From assembly GCA_030150585.1 (NCBI GenBank), contig JASLFM010000327.1, positions 1 through 7,427 of the forward strand: a DNA stretch of 7,427 bases, in the 5' to 3' direction. The translations under genes and the position numbers were made by a program. Below the pieces are notes generated by a model. It ran no database searches, was not told the origin of the DNA, and was given only the letters and a program-made list of their open reading frames with translations. Positions 5,751-7,427 of the stretch are shown here, piece after piece; position 1 is the first letter of the stretch; each line of letters begins with the position of its first letter. This DNA is from Acidovorax sp. (GTDB taxonomy: Bacteria > Pseudomonadota > Gammaproteobacteria > Burkholderiales > Burkholderiaceae_C).

Positions 5751-6929
5751 ATGCAAATTTCATCGACACCATGCTTCATTCAAGCGCCCGGGAGTTTCAC
5801 TGTGCACAGTATGGTTCGCCGAACGGCGGCCTTTGGCCTCATTGCTGGTGCGCTGGCGCTTGCAGCCTGCGGGGGTGGGGGCGGTAGTGGCGATGCAGGC
5901 GGCGGCTCCAATCCCGGTCCGGCGCATGGCGCATTGGCTGCCCCAGGCACCTATACGCTGACGACGGGCGGCGTGGTGAAAGGCTCCTTCATGCTGGATC
6001 CAAATGGGGTTATCGCCGTTTGTACGGTAGGCGCCGACCGTTCCTGTACAGCCAAGGTCACACCGCCAACCGCCCCGGGCGGCAGCACCGCGTTCGCACT
6101 GCAGGGCAGTGCCAGCGGCGCGTCGGCCAGCGGCGCTATTGCCGCCAATGGCAGTGTGTCGGCGCAACTGACGGCTGCAAATGGGGCTGTTACACCGCTG
6201 GCGGGCTCCAAGGTGTCCGACAGCTATGTGGAATGCGCGGAACCATTCACGCGCAAGGACGGGCAGTGCCTGCCGCCCGCGTCGGCGGCTGTCGTCATCG
6301 CGCCCGTCATCGTGTGGCAAGAGGAGTTGATTCCGCTCGGGGGAGGCCGGATCTACACCATGCAGCTTTGCTACGGCGGCCTTGGCGGTTCTTGCCAAGA
6401 CATAAGCCCTCGGATCAAGGTCACCGCAGAGGATCTGGCCGACGAGGATACGCCCCCGATCATGGCCTACGCCGAATCTGTGGCCAAGGAATTCCAGAAC
6501 ATCATCCAGCGCCTGTGGGCTGCCAAGACCTATCCGAAGCAGTTGGCGCAAATCTTCCGCAAAGCAGTGCAGGGCGCGATTGATTCTGAAACGCCGAACG
6601 CCGTCGAGACCGCGTTGTCAGATCTGAAAGCGGCAGGCTTTCCGGCCGCGGCCCCTGGGGGGCAGAGCAGCGGACCAAGCGGCACAGCGCCCACCGCTGC
6701 GAGCGCTTGCGGCGAACAGCCCTACCCCGGCGGCAATTCAACCGACAACTTGCAAGTGGATTCCTTTGACCGGCAGGCGCAGTCCATCATTTGTCTGTAC
6801 AAAGCCACGGGCGAGCAGAAGCTGGTGGACAACGGCAACAAGGTGTGCGGGATTCTGGATGGCTTGCTGAAGGTAACTCCAGGCAAGTTCACCCCGCTTT
6901 TCTGCGTCGGCTCTAAGCTCAAGCTCTGA
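5751..6929 (+). CDS. Putative cysteine-rich lipoprotein of unknown function
   Basis: I do not recognise this 392-residue protein. A signal sequence MVRRTAAFGLIAGALALAAC ends in a lipobox with C40, followed by a Gly/Ser linker (GGGGGSGDAGGGS), so the mature protein should be lipid-anchored in the envelope. The stronger ribosome-binding site favours ATG 5751, which adds 20 residues before that signal; ATG 5811 would give 372 residues and a normal signal length. Regions of the mature protein: a Gly/Ala/Ser/Thr-rich, probably beta-strand part (about 60-160); ECAEPFTRKDGQCLPP (161-176); a helical, charged part (about 225-297); a Pro/Ser/Gly linker (298-318); and a C-terminal domain. Ten further cysteines (91, 99, 162, 173, 207, 215, 320, 348, 366, 385) include CX7C, CX10C and CX7C pairs, consistent with five disulfides. 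Base composition looks less GC-rich than the operon. It may be controlled by the divergent LuxR-type gene. Confidence 0.8.
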   Translation: MQISSTPCFIQAPGSFTVHSMVRRTAAFGLIAGALALAACGGGGGSGDAGGGSNPGPAHGALAAPGTYTLTTGGVVKGSFMLDPNGVIAVCTVGADRSCTAKVTPPTAPGGSTAFALQGSASGASASGAIAANGSVSAQLTAANGAVTPLAGSKVSDSYVECAEPFTRKDGQCLPPASAAVVIAPVIVWQEELIPLGGGRIYTMQLCYGGLGGSCQDISPRIKVTAEDLADEDTPPIMAYAESVAKEFQNIIQRLWAAKTYPKQLAQIFRKAVQGAIDSETPNAVETALSDLKAAGFPAAAPGGQSSGPSGTAPTAASACGEQPYPGGNSTDNLQVDSFDRQAQSIICLYKATGEQKLVDNGNKVCGILDGLLKVTPGKFTPLFCVGSKLKL

Positions 6930-6945
6930 AATCAAACACCACCTG

Positions 6946-6960
6946 GGCGGCTTTGCCGCC
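6946..6960 (+). terminator. Possible terminator after the lipoprotein gene
   Basis: GGCGGC-TTT-GCCGCC forms a perfect 6-bp stem with a 3-base loop, 16 bases after the stop. It is followed by TTCTGCCGCTTTCG, which is only moderately T-rich, so termination strength is uncertain. Confidence 0.5.
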
Positions 6961-7139
6961 TTCTGCCGCTTTCGCGCTGCACGCTGGCAGGTAGACACAG
7001 CCACTGCCAGAGTGCGGCGCAGCCAGCATGGCCATGAAAGCGCCCGCGCGCACTTTTGTCCATGGAGCGGTCAAGCAACCAAGCCAGCTGAGCTCCTGCG
7101 CAGGTGGTTTACCACTACGACAAGAAGTGCCAGCAGCGC
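6961..7139. other. Intergenic stretch between convergent lipoprotein and ATPase genes
   Basis: Both flanking genes end here. I see no gene, RNA or clear terminator for the ATPase gene. A short dyad GTGGT-TT-ACCAC (7104-7115) is the only symmetric element noted. Open frames here, including one on the + strand from 7028, run into the ATPase gene as shadows. Confidence 0.4.

Positions 7140-7427
<288 letters not shown>

Noticed and set aside
5623..5772. Upstream extension of the LuxR-type regulator to 5772
   Set aside because: It would overlap the lipoprotein start and the promoter region. The ribosome-binding site at 5635-5640 supports the start at 5622.

Overview
The window is very GC-rich and carries a dense minus-strand gene set with short or overlapping junctions. 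Gene content, a GC-ending codon bias and two short dispersed repeats of a type I associate with Comamonadaceae point to a betaproteobacterium of the order Burkholderiales, probably Acidovorax-like. The genus is inference.

Layout on the minus strand, in transcription order: the last 95 codons of an ABC-transporter ATPase of the LolD/YbbA type (7427-7140); then, after a 3.1-kb interruption, an 856-residue FtsX/YbbP-type permease (4024-1454), a PLP-dependent cysteine synthase-family enzyme (1439-375), and the first 125 codons of an AttH/CrtC-like lipocalin-fold protein with a signal peptide (375-1, cut by the window edge). The last two genes overlap by one base (TGATG), and only 14 bases separate permease and PLP enzyme, so these three form an operon. 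ATPase, permease and AttH-like protein make a recognisable export module. The PLP enzyme is an extra passenger inside it.

Between ATPase and permease lie three genes unrelated to transport. The first is a small heat-shock protein of the Hsp20 family (4187-4615, +), preceded by a perfect FNR/ANR-type box and a good sigma-32-type promoter. The second is a LuxR-type regulator (5622-4630, -) convergent with it. The third is a cysteine-rich putative lipoprotein of unknown function (5751-6929, +) divergent from the regulator. The lipoprotein and regulator region looks less GC-rich than the operon, which suggests a later arrival.

The most unusual observation is that the permease coding sequence contains two copies, in opposite orientation, of a short hairpin-forming repeat. 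Both are read through in frame, one encoding a transmembrane helix and the other a periplasmic stretch. The next most interesting is the stacked FNR box and heat-shock promoter in front of hsp20, with spacing that would suit joint control by low oxygen and heat or protein stress. I see no rRNA, tRNA, CRISPR array, transposase gene or other defence or mobile system.
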